Positions 10,975 to 22,580 of a DNA stretch of 64,000 bases are shown piece after piece. Source of the DNA: Agelas oroides. Lineage: Eukaryota; Porifera; Demospongiae; Agelasida; Agelasidae. The stretch is from positions 4,012,871-4,076,870 of the forward strand of contig OX422193.1 of NCBI GenBank assembly GCA_949130485.1. Direction: 5' to 3'. The notes beneath the pieces were generated by a model. It made no database searches. It was not told the DNA's origin and saw nothing but the letters and a program-made list of their open reading frames with translations. A program made the translations under genes and the position numbers. Position 1 is the stretch's first letter. Each line of letters begins with the position of its first letter.

Positions 10975-11290
10975 GATTAGTTTAGTTATAGTTAGTTTTT
11001 GGATTTAGAAAATACTTTTGGTTTAGTTTAGTTATAGTTTCAAAATTTTTAGTTAGTTATAGTTTCAATTACTAAAACTCTGAAACCCCTTACTAAAAGG
11101 TATTTAGTTACAGTTATCAGTGAAAATAGGCTGTTTTCTGTTTTAGTATAGTTATGGTTTCTTCTTGGACGTTCTTGGTTATAGTTCCCAACTTAGCAAA
11201 AAATTTTAGTTAGTTGTAGTTTTGGTTAACTAAATTTAAAAAAAGCCATACTAAAATGTATTTAATAGTTAACTAAAACAACACTGCGTA
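10975..11290. repeat. Degenerate TTTAGTTATAGTT repeat
   Basis: Words such as tagtttagttatagttag, tagttagttatagtttcaa and tagttaactaaaacaacact recur irregularly. A shorter relative (tagttttaatta, ttactaaaacaacacc) is near 60195-60285. No coding capacity. Confidence 0.7.
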
Positions 11291-11354
11291 AATGTGGCTT
11301 CCATTCTGCATTTCCTTCGAGGCGACCCTCAAATATATCTTGGGAGGGGGCTCC

Positions 11355-12115
11355 TGTGGTGTAACTGGACACTAATGTTTATTGTTGCGTTGATGTAATT
11401 GTGATGTCATGAGGATAGTATAAATGGACATGATTAGCAGGTGTGTTCAGTTGTTGTTGTTGTAAGTTCTCAGTCCTCAGTTCTGTATTCTCAGCTGTTA
11501 GTGCGAATCAATAATAGACGTGATCACTACATGGTGGCAGCGGTGACGGGATACAATGGCAAGCATTCGACTGGAGCCTCCCGGACACTTTAATTTCAAG
11601 AACCCCGATGAGTGGCAACGTTGGAAGCGACGCTTCGAGCAGTACCGCACAGCCTCGGACCTCACAGTAGAGGGCGAGCCGCGTCAGGTCTCTACACTCC
11701 TGTATTGTATGGGCGAAGAGGCAGACGACGTACTATCCTCTCATGACATCACAATTACATCAACGCAACAATAAACATTAATGTCCAGTTACACCATAGG
11801 ATGCTGACCATGCGGAGTACAGCAAAGTCGTAAAGAAATTCGACGACTTCTACAAGGTGCGAACCAATATATAAAAACGGGCTCGCTTTAACAGAAGAAA
11901 TCAGCAAGATGGAGAGTCGGTGGAGCAATACATCACTGTTTTACACCGACTGGCTGATACGTGCGGCTATGGAGACCTCAAGAACGAGATGATACGTGAT
12001 CGCCTCGTCGTGGGAATACGCGACACAGCGATAGATGCTGGCACTCAGCAGGCAATGACATGTAGATCTACCACTCCTATTGAAATTGTACAAAGATTTG
12101 AATTTGATTGTTGAA
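11355..12115 (+). mobile_element. Gypsy (Ty3) LTR retrotransposon fossil, 5' part
   Basis: An LTR (11355-11531, TG...CA) is followed at once by a TGGTGGCAGCGG primer-site-like sequence and the start of a gag-like frame (phrases GHFNFKNPDEWQRW, YCMGEEADDVLSS). It is the same family as 31651-34944. Only the LTR and part of gag remain; it is broken, with several breaks. Close similarity to the second copy suggests a fairly recent family. Confidence 0.88.
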
Positions 12116-12119
12116 ATGA

Positions 12120-13690
12120 GCCTGCAGTTTTAAGCAATATGAAGTGAACTCAATGTATGCAGCTGTGTTTGAAGCTCTACCCCAACAGTTCCACCTTTGC
12201 ACAGCCTCACTTTATCTTTTTTCCCTTCACGAATCTAATTATGTACCCTTCGTAAACCATTGCTTTCCTTCTCAGTGGGTTGCAATGAACTCTGCGATAG
12301 TTGCACTGAGCCACACAGCTTCAATGTATAAGCATCATTTGACAGGTACACATTTGTTGCTAAAGACATGCACACTGCGACTGTAATTGAATTCGAGAAA
12401 CACTGATGTGCTGGTTTTGTACTGATTCAAACAAAATCAAAAATATTTTGCTAAGAGTTCAAATAACCTTTTTCAACATCTTGGATTACATGGCAAGTTG
12501 AGCTCATGAGAGTTGATCTTGGTCACACGAGAATTGATCTCATGAAAGGAAGCTATTTCATTTACTTTGTCATTTAGCCAGATTCCAGATGTACCATAAT
12601 TATTCGTACGATCCAATTTAATGTAAGAAATTCAATTCCAGGAATTTATCATGAATCTAATTCTACGTAAGCCGGAGTCTTAATTCATTTACGCTAATCT
12701 AATTTAAGAGAATGACTAAAGTCAACCTCCCAACCTTCGCGGCCTTCCTACCAGTCTCACAAACAGGTGTACTGTGTTTAAAGTTTGGCAAGGTCTGTAC
12801 ACAATTCCAGGGGAAAAAATAGCCATACACTTATCTACCTACACTTGGTGCAACCTTCATCAGTTTGAGATATCAACACAATTCGAGGAGCCAGCTGTAC
12901 ACTCCAGACCGTACATCAAACTGGCAAGAAAATGCTTGATACCCCCTTCATCAGTTACAGAGTTCAATGAGGTCTGTAAACCATTCTAGGAAAAACCAGC
13001 TATACACTTATAAGTGTATGAATCCAATCTAACGTAAGGTCATGACCTAATTATTTTTTAAGCATACGTAGTATTAGAATAATTTCGGTAACCTTTCTAA
13101 CATCATCTGTTGTCAAATAATACTCACCATGGTTTGGTGCATGAAATATCATAACTACTAAAATAATGCATCATGAAATGTTTACTTGTTGAGACAACTA
13201 CATACCTTTTTCATTTGAATATGAACTAGCACTGTGGGAGGTTGAGTGTTCTAATTCAATATATATATAGGAGCATCCTTATTTCCTGCATGGTACAGTC
13301 ATTTGTAGTAAAACTTCCTTTGGTAGCAACTAGGTTGTACCACAAACACTGTCTTACCATTCTCATGATGTGAATTGCATCCTGCTTTATCTGAGTGAAA
13401 TATCAATAAAACAATGTCATTTATGTCAGAGAGGTAAAATTGTTCTGTTTGGTACAGGTTGTTCAAGACACAAAGGCCACACAAATTGCTGCCTGCTAGC
13501 TGCTGTAGGAATGGTTCTGCTGGTCTTTTTATGACACTCAATAAAGGAGTGTCAATTGAACTTTGCAAAAGAGGTTGTACAAAACAGCATGTGCTTGGCT
13601 CCAGATTTACACCTCCTGAAGTAACAGATGCTAGAGAGATTGGAGACATGGTACACTGAAAGCTATAATTTTGTAGTTACTTAACTAACT
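12120..13690. other. Intergenic, no gene assigned
   Basis: AT-rich DNA with short open frames on both strands (for example 13459-13659) that lack recognisable domains. The words caaggtctgtacacaattcc and gaggtctgtaaaccattcta recur within 12780-13000, suggesting an old degenerate repeat. Confidence 0.45.
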
Positions 13691-13699
13691 ACCACACTA

Positions 13700-14546
13700 G
13701 GTCGATCAGTGGTAAAAACCACTCTTAAAGCAACATGATGGTGGAACATCACAGAGAGTAAGTGTGCAGTTTTAGCATGAAAGCTGGTTCCCCCACTAAC
13801 TACCACACTAGGTTGAAGTGTGTGGTGGTTAGTGGAAACCAATTCTAAGGTGACTAACTACCACACTAGGTTGAAGTGTGTGGTGGTTAGTGGAAACCAA
13901 TTCTAAGGTGACTGGAATATGCCAGGAGCTATACTGAGACAAAGTGTGCAGTTTTAGCATGAAAGCTGGTTCCTCCACTAACTACTGCACTAGGTTAATG
14001 AGTGTGGTGGTTAATGGAAACCAATTCTAAGGTGACAGGAATATGGTAGGAGCTATACTGAGACAAAGTGTGCAGTTCTAGCATGAAAGCTGGTTCCCCG
14101 CACTAGGTTAATGAGTGTGGTGGCTTCTAAGGTGCATGACTGGAAGATGCCAGGAGCCATACTGAGACTTGATGTACAGTTTTAGCATGAAAGCTGGTTC
14201 CCCCACTAACTACCGCACTAGGTTGAAGAGTGTGGTGGTTAGTGGAAGCCAATTCTAAGGTAACAGGAAGATGCCAGGAGCCATACTGAGACTTGATGTA
14301 CAGTTTTAGCATGAAAGCTGGTTCCCCCACTAACTACCGCACTAGGTTGAAGAGTGTGGTGGTTAGTGGAAGCCAATTCTAAGGTGACAGGAAGATGCCA
14401 GGAGCTATACAGAGACTTGGTGTGCAGTTTCAGCATGAAAGCTGGTTCCTCCACTAACTATGGTATTAAGTTGAAGAGTGCGGTGGTCAGTGGAAGCCAA
14501 TTCTAAGGTAACTGGAAGATGCTAGGAGCTATACAGAGACAAAGTG
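13700..14546. repeat. ~115 bp hairpin satellite, ~7 units
   Basis: Each unit contains tgcagttttagcatgaaagc, then actaactaccacactaggtt gaag tgtgtggtggttagtgg, then ggtgacaggaagatgccagg. The middle part is self-complementary (ACTAACTACCACAC with GTGTGGTGGTTAGT), so each unit can form a hairpin. The array is cut by a LINE at 14547 and resumes after the poly(A) tail at about 16507-16600. Open frames across it are repeat artefacts. Confidence 0.9.
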
Positions 14547-16503
14547 AATACAAGAAACAAAGAAATCCTATCACTACAGCTATCCGCCATGCTAAAAGGT
14601 CTTTCCTCAATCAGCTTCATCAGGCCGACTACAAAACATTTTGGAGGGTCATTAAGTCTCTGTCTAAACAACCATCCAGTATTCCAACTCTCTCTACTGG
14701 AGACTCTCATGCCACTAATGATTACGACAAAGCTAACTGTCTAAACAAACAGTTCTACAACAATTTTAATTATTCCTATCCACCATTAAATACTGTCCCT
14801 CCGCAAGCCGACCCAAACCTGGAATATTGTCCTGATGATCTCCTATGTACTGACGATGAAGTACTTGGACTGATACTTAGGCTTGACAACAGCAAATCTA
14901 CTGATCCAGATGAAATCTCCGCTAAGATGCTAAAAGGTACCATTTTCAGTATTGTTCCCAGTTTGACAAAGCTTTTCAACCTTTGAATTCAAAACTGCAC
15001 CTTCCCTGAACTCTGGAAATATGCTAGAGTTGTTCCGATACCAAAAAAGGGAGATTTGTCATTGCCAGAAAATTATCGCCCTATCTCGATTTTATCACTC
15101 CTGAGCAAGCTTCTTGAAAGACATATTTACCAAATCATTTCCAACCACCTGCTTACACACTATCCAATCTCTGACAGGCAGTGGGGCTTTTCCCGTGGTA
15201 AATCAACCACCACAGCTCTGCTGTCTTTTTCACATGACTGTTTGCAAACCCTTGACAACAAGGCTGAGGTATGCTCAGCGTTCTTTGACATCAGTAATGC
15301 ATTCGACTCAGTTCCTCACGTTCTCTTGCTTCAAAAGTTATCCTCAATTAACCTCAACCCTTACATCACAAGATGGGTCCAAAGTTACCTGACCCACCGA
15401 ACACAATGTGTTGTTGTAAATGGAACTGAGTCTCCAGCATTACCAGTTGTTTCCGGAGTTCCACAAGGATCAGTGCTCGGTCCTCTTCTTTTCCTTATCT
15501 CGTCACTTGTGTTGTCTCCAATGGAAAGATCATTATCTATGCTGACGATATAGCCCTATATCAAATTATTCATTCTCCCATTGACTTCATATTTGTGCAA
15601 CAAAACATTAATTCTATCTGCGTATGGGTTGATCAAAACTCTCTGCTCCTCAACACATTGAAGTGTTGTTATTTACTCTTCTCAAGGAAGCCTACTCCAA
15701 CTCTCCCTTCATCTTCCCTGCTAGTCAACAACACTGTTTTGCACATGGCTAAAGAATTTAAATATCTTGGAGTCACTTTCTCCTTTGACGCTTCCTGGAC
15801 ACCTCACATCAGTACTATTTGCCTAAAAACAAGAAAACTTGTCGGCATGCTCTTCCAGAAATTCTACTGCCACACTGACTCACATTCACTCTTAAAGCTT
15901 TATCTGTCAACAGTGTGCCCCCACATGGAATATGCTAGCTCTGTTAATGAGACCCTTACCTAAAGAAAAACATTGATGCAATTGAACACGTACAAAAATT
16001 CACTTTAAAAGTTTGCCAGAAGTATTGGCATTCTGATTATGACACCCTTCTAAACTCTGCAAATGTTCCCCCCCTAGCTGCCAGGAGGAAAGCATTGAAG
16101 CTTTGCCAGTTATTTTCTATCCTTCAAGGACACCCGGAGTTTCCTGACATTCCAATTTCCAAACGTGCTTCTCCTTACCTAAACTGCATTAGGTCAACAA
16201 ACTCAGCCACACTGACACTACCTTTCGCTCACACAACCCTATTTCGAAACTTCTACGATCAAACTATGGAACACATTACCTTTAAATATATGTACACTTC
16301 AGTCTCTGCCACATTTTATGCACGCTGTATCTATTATTTGTTGTGCCAACAATAACGTACCTATTTAATAATAAATTTGTCCACTCTGTGTTTTTATTGT
16401 ATGTTTTGTTTTTTGTGTATCACCTTTCTTTTGCTGCTTGTATTAGCTTACTTGCTATTTCTAATGTCCGTACATATTAAACAAATTTATTATGTAAAAA
16501 AAA
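14547..16503 (+). mobile_element. 5'-truncated LINE (CR1/Jockey-like reverse transcriptase)
   Basis: Reverse-transcriptase motifs appear in order: LPENYRPISILSLLSKLLER, AFFDISNAFDSVPH, SGVPQGSVLGPLLFLI, YADDIALYQ and KEFKYLGVTFSFDASW, followed by a C-terminal region and a terminal poly(A). The 5' end begins downstream of the endonuclease. AAAGTG flanks both ends (14541-14546 and 16504-16509), a likely target duplication in the satellite. It is dead: an in-frame TGA occurs at 14984-14986, one frameshift lies between the SGVPQG and YADD motifs (~15500), and another near 15950. The clade within the CR1/Jockey group is uncertain. Confidence 0.9.
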
Positions 16504-16506
16504 AAA

Positions 16507-16640
16507 GTGTGCAGTTCTAGCATGAAAGTTCGTTCTTCCACTAACTATACCAGTCACTGGGTTCTTAACACTACATAATTTGTGGAAACCACCCCAAAGA
16601 CAACAAGGCGATAATAAGAACTGGTACTTACGTGTACATG
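16507..16640. repeat. Remainder of the hairpin satellite after the LINE
   Basis: Sequence resumes with gtgtgcagttctagcatgaa and ttccactaactataccagtc, continuing the unit interrupted at 14546. Confidence 0.8.
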
Positions 16641-16754
16641 CAAGCATTTTTTCCATGTCTATGGACAATCCTGAAAGTCAGAGATGATCACACTGATGAT
16701 TTGCAACTGAATATTGACCTTGGCAATCCAACTATACACTTAACAATATCAGAT

Positions 16755-16965
16755 TTTAGATGTTTCGAGGTGAAATAAAGGAAAGTGAAAAGGACGGCAG
16801 TCACCGGGAAGGACTGGCAACTGGCTTACGCAGCCAGTGCTCTGCCACTGAGCTACAACAACCGGACAACCACCACACTCACAATCTTAGTGTATGTACT
16901 TTTCACTTTACTCTATACGAGACTTGCACCGCTACGTTGGTAAGGACCTGTAGATTTAAATAATC
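16755..16965 (-). mobile_element. tRNA-derived SINE
   Basis: The complement reads ttgtagctcagtggcagagc (A box), actggctgcgtaagccagtt (anticodon-arm-like hairpin), and then actgccgtccttttcacttt, the same tail as the copy at 29470-29610. The B-box region is degraded. This is not a functional tRNA. Confidence 0.8.
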
Positions 16966-17099
16966 GGGGCGAGCGTGAGCGAGCCCCCTTCTAGTGATGC
17001 TAACGGGACCGTCTCATATATATATATATTATGTGTCGTACGTCGTGCCGCATATCCTAAACTTATCCAATTTAACGCACGTATAGTGCAGACGCCACG

Positions 17100-17225
17100 T
17101 GTTCTACAATGGAGTCGTACAGCAATTCTTCACCAAGAGTCCCCGAGTCATCACAGAATAGAGAAGACAGACTGCAGCGTAGAAGAGAGCGAGGGTTAGG
17201 ATTTAACACAGGTTGAAGAAATGCT
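17100..17225 (+). pseudogene. Short N-terminal fragment, possibly Helitron-related
   Basis: A frame starting ATGGAGTCGTACAGC encodes SSPRVPESSQNREDRLQRRR and stops after 36 codons. The NREDRLQRRRERG run resembles the Arg-rich start of some Helitron and other transposon proteins. This is suggestive only, although a Helitron helicase scrap lies nearby. Confidence 0.35.
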
Positions 17226-17449
17226 GATTTCTGCCGTGTTGCCAATCATGTCCATCTATCGCTTACCTCACTAGCTGTACGAAAGATTCGCAGCAATTGG
17301 CACCGTTTCTGGCGAATGAAAATTCACAACAATTAGCGCAGTTATTAACATACGAAAGATTCACAGCAACTAACACAGTTGTTGGAGTATGAAAATTCAC
17401 AGCACTATTTGTTGGTACAGAGATTGTTGCACTGTGTGAACAGTTAGCA

Positions 17450-17605
17450 CCTCATCAATGATGAGGTACTTCATGTTGGCCAGGGACTGCTGCATTTTGT
17501 GTAGGCGCTCACCCTCCAGGTCTTTGAAGTCACCCTTGGTTGGCAGACTGAAAAGAGAGTGGAGGGTGTGGCCCTCGATGTTAAATGCTGCCACACCACC
17601 AGCCG
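17450..17605 (-). mobile_element. Helitron Pif1-helicase remnant
   Basis: The minus strand encodes GVAAFNIEGHTLHSLFSLP, TKGDFKDLEGERLHKMQQ and NMKYLIIDE, which match the Pif1-type helicase of Helitrons just after Walker A and through Walker B (IIDE). Walker A and everything after IDE are missing, so this is a scrap of about 50 residues. Helitrons move by rolling-circle replication; no Helitron ends were identified. Confidence 0.75.
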
Positions 17606-18143
17606 CACCGCACCAACCGCTCTCCACGCGCGCTTGCGGCGCATCCATCGCATTCGAGCTCACGCTCGCCCCCACAATGCTGTGCATTCACCTAGTACTA
17701 GTATTGTTGGCGTATTGCGTAGCTTGGGGTGTCCACGGCGAAAAAATACGTAAATCCACTGTCCAATCATTGATGAAGCAACCCATGCACTCAATTTTCG
17801 GGAACACCCCCCAGCGCCCAAGACAGCTACGGTGATGAATATCAGGCGTGCAGCAGCAGGGTCTTGCAGCTTCCCAACTGATAGTTGCTTCAGAAAGGGA
17901 ACAGGACCAAAGTGTTACGCTAATCGCCCCTAGCGCAAGCGGGGATTGACGCTCGAATTCCATTTTTCAGTCGCCGGATACGGTGGACTCCGCCTTCCTT
18001 TCCGTGGCATAACCGAGTATCTGCGTGGCTTAGTCTCCGTGTACGAGCGTCCGATTATCGCTGGTGTCCGAGCATTGATTGTTTCCTCTAATCCCACTTT
18101 TTCCACTGCGGATTTTTGGAGAAGCCCTTCCGTTCGAGTAGCG

Positions 18144-18929
18144 ATGTCGCGCAACACTACCAAGTACAGCTGCACCACGTTGGAGGGGTCGAGTCACGGT
18201 GACTCCTCTTTAGAGTTGGCAGAGATTTACTCTAAAGTATCTGATTTACAGAAAGAACATGGGAAAGAAATGATTGAAAAGCTTTCACTTGAGAAGAACA
18301 TGAAGATTCTGGACTTGGGCTGTGGTACTGGCTATTTCTCTGCTTTGTTGGCTGACAGTGTGAGGCCAGAAGGAACGGTGTTAGCAATTGATCCCAACAA
18401 GAGTCGACTTGAGCTTGCCAAGAAACAGTACTCAAGACCGAACCTGGTGTTCCTTGAAGCAAACGATGCAACCTTCCCCGAAGATCAGTACGATTTGGTG
18501 TTTTCAAATTGCGTTCTGAACTGGATAGAAAACAAGAAAGCAGTTTTGAACAGAGTTTATCAGAATCTCAAACCAGGAGGTCAGTTTGCATTCAGTGTAC
18601 TTGCTAATCAACCTACAATTGTTGAGCAGATGGATGATTTGATGGGTCCAGAAATGAAGCAATGTTTTCATTGGATGTCAGCTTCAGAATACAACCACCT
18701 TGCTACTATGGTTGGATTCAAGGTGACATATAGTGATGTGCAAAAGAAACCAGCCCATTTTGAAAACATTGAGCATCTTATCCAAGTTTATCATGGTTCA
18801 ACAGATGGACGATTTAACCCAGAGAATATAGAGCCAGCCATACTGGAGGCATTTAAACAACCTTTTGGTGATAGGCCCATTGACCTTGTTGATTTTCATC
18901 GAGTAACAATTATTCTTACGAAGGTTTAA
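18144..18929 (+). CDS. Class I SAM-dependent methyltransferase
   Basis: The single coding exon gives 261 residues from the ATG at 18144. Motif I is ILDLGCGTGYF (55-65), the acidic ribose-binding residue is in AIDP (83), motif IV is YDLVFSNCVLNWI (116-128), and LKPGG (142-146) precedes a beta-strand. This layout fits small-molecule methyltransferases of the trans-aconitate / juvenile-hormone-acid O-methyltransferase-like type. The substrate cannot be told. The frame is open a further 66 codons upstream (to 17946), but that part has no family similarity, is GC-richer and crosses promoter-like sequence, so the later ATG is preferred. No intron is visible, and the gene is flanked by transposon debris on the left. 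Confidence 0.88.
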   Translation: MSRNTTKYSCTTLEGSSHGDSSLELAEIYSKVSDLQKEHGKEMIEKLSLEKNMKILDLGCGTGYFSALLADSVRPEGTVLAIDPNKSRLELAKKQYSRPNLVFLEANDATFPEDQYDLVFSNCVLNWIENKKAVLNRVYQNLKPGGQFAFSVLANQPTIVEQMDDLMGPEMKQCFHWMSASEYNHLATMVGFKVTYSDVQKKPAHFENIEHLIQVYHGSTDGRFNPENIEPAILEAFKQPFGDRPIDLVDFHRVTIILTKV

Positions 18930-20255
18930 GCAAACATGAACAGTTTAACTTGCTAAAAGCTTTTCCCATTGCATGTGCCACATTCCCTTGGTAACCTGCA
19001 TACGATTTCCCTCATATAGTTTTCCGTCATAAAGGATGGGATAGTACTGGCCGATATAAGTACTTTCCCTCATAAGGGGATAAACAATGGCGGACATAAG
19101 TGTGAGAGCTACCAATGTGGAACTTCACTCCAAAACAAATTGGTTGTTTTAATCACAGAGTGGTTACCCTGGTTGCAGCCAAGCTGAAGAGACCGTCATT
19201 ATACTGATTGCATAAGACAACTGGAGAAAAAGCTTCTCTTACAACCAGCATCTTGCTGTTAGTAACCACTGATGTCTGTGAAGGGGTTACATGCAGTAAC
19301 AATCATGATCTTGCAGATATAGAACATCTGTGAGAGAGTCACCAGTTTGTCGATAACATCTGTGGTGACTCCCTCACAGATGTTCTGTGGGTTATCAGTT
19401 GTATGGTATGATTTGGGCTCAGGTTGCTTATGCAATTAGCCTGTAGTACCAAAATAAGCTTCTCGTAACCACTGTCTCTCAGCTTGACTGCAACCAGGGC
19501 AACCACTCTGTGGTTAACTCAGGTGGGTTGAAGGTGGGCTCCAAATGTATTTGTTCATGAGGTGTAACCTCAGTATCTGTATAAGGGCAATATTGTAGTA
19601 TAAGTAGTGTTAATTTCTTGTGGATGTGGGATACTGGAACATTGCACATGAAATGACTACCACTGTCAGCAAAATTCTGACTATAGGCAGTATTTTGTTA
19701 AGAACATGCATGAAGATTAGGCTGTAGTATTGACTAAAGATTGGTATCTGTATGATTGGACATCCTTGTGCTAAGCCGTGCACTTCAGGCATCAATAGGA
19801 AAGACTTGCTATTTTCAATTGGAACTGACCTCCAGATTAACAAACTGGCACACAGAGCATGCATAACTCACCAAATTTCATCAAAGTTCCATTCCCAGTG
19901 GAGCAGGCAATAAATACAGTATCATGTGATATCAGCGCAAGGGTAAAGCAGTGAGAACTACTTAGCTTGCACTGAGCTTTTAGCCTTGCTCCCAGTCTCC
20001 CGCACCCCCAGAATTCGATACTGTGTTCAAGAGGAAGGGGAGGGAAGATGAGAGATTTAGAGTGAATTGAACTAGATCAACCTGGGTTGCAGTTTAGACT
20101 TCCTAGTATCATCTTCAAGTGTTTTTGAAGTACAACCTGATTGGTTTCTGGGGCAGCCCGATTCGCGATTCAAGGTTGTCCTACCTTAAAACAAATGGGA
20201 TATGGGGACAGGGCATTCATGGCTTAAATGGGTGCATGGGACAATTGTTCATGGT
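18930..20255. other. Downstream flank of the methyltransferase gene
   Basis: No coding frame is supported. It contains the nested inverted repeat at 19151-19521 and a degenerate TAGCCTTGCTCCCAG word at 19981 that may be half of a TAGCCTCG hairpin. Confidence 0.5.
19151..19521. repeat. Nested inverted repeat (fold-back, ~370 bp)
   Basis: The outer arms cacagagtggttaccctggt and its complement (gcaaccactctgtggttaac) extend for about 45 bp with few mismatches. An inner hairpin pairs agaacatctgtgagagagtc with the complementary gactccctcacagatgttct (19327-19389). The whole could fold into a long stem. It may be an old MITE; no target duplication was identified. Confidence 0.75.
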
Positions 20256-20400
20256 TCAAGAGTTCAAAGGGACCGAGACCCGTGCTCATGAGATGACCAG
20301 AAAGGGTTCTCCCCTGAAGACCAGTGTTTTGCAAGCATATCTCCCAAAAATAATAACTCACTTTGCCATAAATGCCCCACCCATTTAAGCCATCCCCATA
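20255..20400. repeat. Dispersed repeat, also at 50800-51025
   Basis: gttcaaagggaccgagaccc, ggttctcccctgaagaccag and gccataaatgccccacccat recur in the same order near 50810-51000. No coding capacity is evident. Confidence 0.75.
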
Positions 20401-21110
20401 TCCAATTATGTTTTTGTCATGACTTGAGCTGTCAGTTTCACACACAGTAGTATACATAGCCATAGTACGTAACCATGCATAGTACATGGCATACACTGGA
20501 CCAGATTGAATTCTTAGAACAGGTCTGTACAATAAATTGACTACTTAATTAACCACAAAATGGAAACAGGAAATAATCACAAAGTACTACACTTCCTCCC
20601 CTCTTCAATAAAGGGAAGCAACTGATAATACAAAAGCACACATTTACAAAACAAAGAAAGTAGCTATAGCATGTGCATCAGTTACCAAGTAGGTTCGAAC
20701 CAAATCACAGGAGTACGAGTACATTTAAGGTATGCTTTCTCTGCGAGATTTGAAGGAATAGCTGTAACTACTGTATCCTTAGTAACCAAAGTAGAGTCCA
20801 TGGCATTTGGCCGTTCAACATTACTCTCTGCTGTGCGAACATGAGGTTCAGTAGGAGATGTACGAGGCAATGGAGAAACAGATGCTTCTGAGTCTACAGA
20901 TCAGTCCTGGGATACCTCCACGAAACGTCTACGCACTTGATCTTGATGACAACAATGAACTGTACCACTACAAATGAAACAGGTCCAGTTTTCTTCTGGA
21001 TCACGCCAGGTAACCATTTGTCACCATGATGGTAGTTCTTAACAAGCACACTGTCTCCAACATTCAACTTTCTCATCCTTGACTTGCTATCGTGCTGTTC
21101 CTTCTGTTTA
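20400..21110 (-). mobile_element. Gypsy-type LTR retrotransposon fossil, 3' part
   Basis: The minus strand encodes an integrase C-terminal (SH3-like) segment (MRKLNVGDSVLVKNYHHGDK, WLPGVIQKKTGPVSFVV). It is followed by a purine tract (gaagaggggaggaag, complement near 20590-20604) and what looks like the start of a 3' LTR (TGTAGTAC). The family differs from the Gypsy fossils at 11355 and 31651. It is a broken 3' end only. Confidence 0.7.
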
Positions 21111-21189
21111 ATCTGACTCCTTTCAACTCTTCAGTCGGGTTTCAGCAAATCAAGTCTAGATCTGGGACATCTTCCAAGCAACAGTTCTC

Positions 21190-22580
21190 CTGCACTTGGA
21201 TCTTCTTGACTCTACTACACTCTACCATAGCTCTACTTGGCTCCACTGCATGGACTCTACTACACTCTACCATGGCTCTACTGCATGGATTCTACTACAC
21301 TCTACCATGGCTATACTTGGTTCTACAACACTCTACCCTGGCTCTACTTGACTCTACTTCACTCTACCATGTCTCTACGTGGCTCTACTTGACTCTACTA
21401 TGGCTCCACTTGGCTCTACTGGACTCTACTACACTCTAACATGGCTCTATTGGATTCCGCTACACTCTACCATGCTTCTACTTGGATCTCCTTGACTCTA
21501 CTACACTCTACCATAGCTCTACTTGGCTCTAATTCACTCTACTACACTCTAACATGGCTCTACTGGATTCCACTACACTCTACCATGCCTCTATATACTT
21601 GGTTGTTCTTGACTGTACTACACTCTACCATGGCTATACTTCTTTCTACTTGACTCAATTATATGGATCTACTACACTGTACTGCACTCTACCATGGCTC
21701 TACTGCATGGATTCTGCTACACTCTACCATGGCTATACTTGGTTCTACAACACTCTACCCTGGCTCTACTTGACTACTTCACTCTACCATGTCTCTACTT
21801 GACTCTAATACACTTCATACCATGGCTCTACGTGGCTCTACTTGACTCTACTACACTCTACCATGGCTCTACTTGGCTCTACTGGACTCTACTACACTCT
21901 AACATGGCTCTACTGGACTCTACTACACTCTACCTTGGCTCCACTTGGCTCTACATGACTCTACTGCACTCTTTCATGGCTCTACTTTGGTCTACTCAGC
22001 TCCACTTAAATCTATACACACCACCATGGCTCTACTGGACTCTACTACACTCTACCATTGCTCTAATTGCCTCTCCTTGACGCTACTACACTCTGTCATA
22101 GCTGTACTTGGCTCTACTTGACTCTACTACACTCTACCATGGCTATACTTGACTCTATTTGACTGCACTAAACTCTACCGTGATGACTATACTTGACTCA
22201 ACTTACACTCTACCATGGCTCTACTTAATTGGCTCTACTTAACTCTAGTGCATCCACACTACCATAGCTCTACTTGACTATAGTTGACTCTATTACACTC
22301 TACAATGGATCTACTAGACTGTACTACACTCTACCATGGCTATACATGGATCTCCTTGACTCTACTACACTCTACCATAGCTCTACTTGGCTCTACTTCA
22401 CTCTACTACACTCTAACATGGCTCTACTAGATTCCACTACACTCTACCATGCCTCTACTTGGTTGTCCTTGACTCTACTACACTCTACCATAGCTCTACT
22501 TAGCTCTACTTCACTCTACCATGGCTCTACGTGACTCTACTACACTCTACCATGCCTCTACTTGGTTCTACACAACACTC
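21190..22580. repeat. CTCTAC-type minisatellite, ~1.4 kb
   Basis: The array is built from tgactctactacactctacc, atggctctacttggctctac and shorter variants with an underlying ~10-20 bp word (ctctac, ttgactctac). Higher-order units of about 40 bp are visible but irregular. It ends exactly where duplication copy B begins. The reverse complement of the same repeat is inside both copies (4200-4630 and 23940-24115). Long open frames here are artefacts. Confidence 0.93.

Noticed and set aside
13299-13659. Overlapping frames on both strands near 13.5 kb
   Set aside because: Neither strand shows a domain or splice context; they mirror each other, as expected of chance frames.
17946-18143. 66-residue N-terminal extension of the methyltransferase
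   Set aside because: Open frame but no family similarity and it crosses GC-rich, promoter-like sequence; a later ATG gives a normal-length protein.
21092-22534. Several 80-130 codon frames (STTLYHGSTWLY-type)
   Set aside because: Products of the CTCTAC minisatellite, with no unique sequence.
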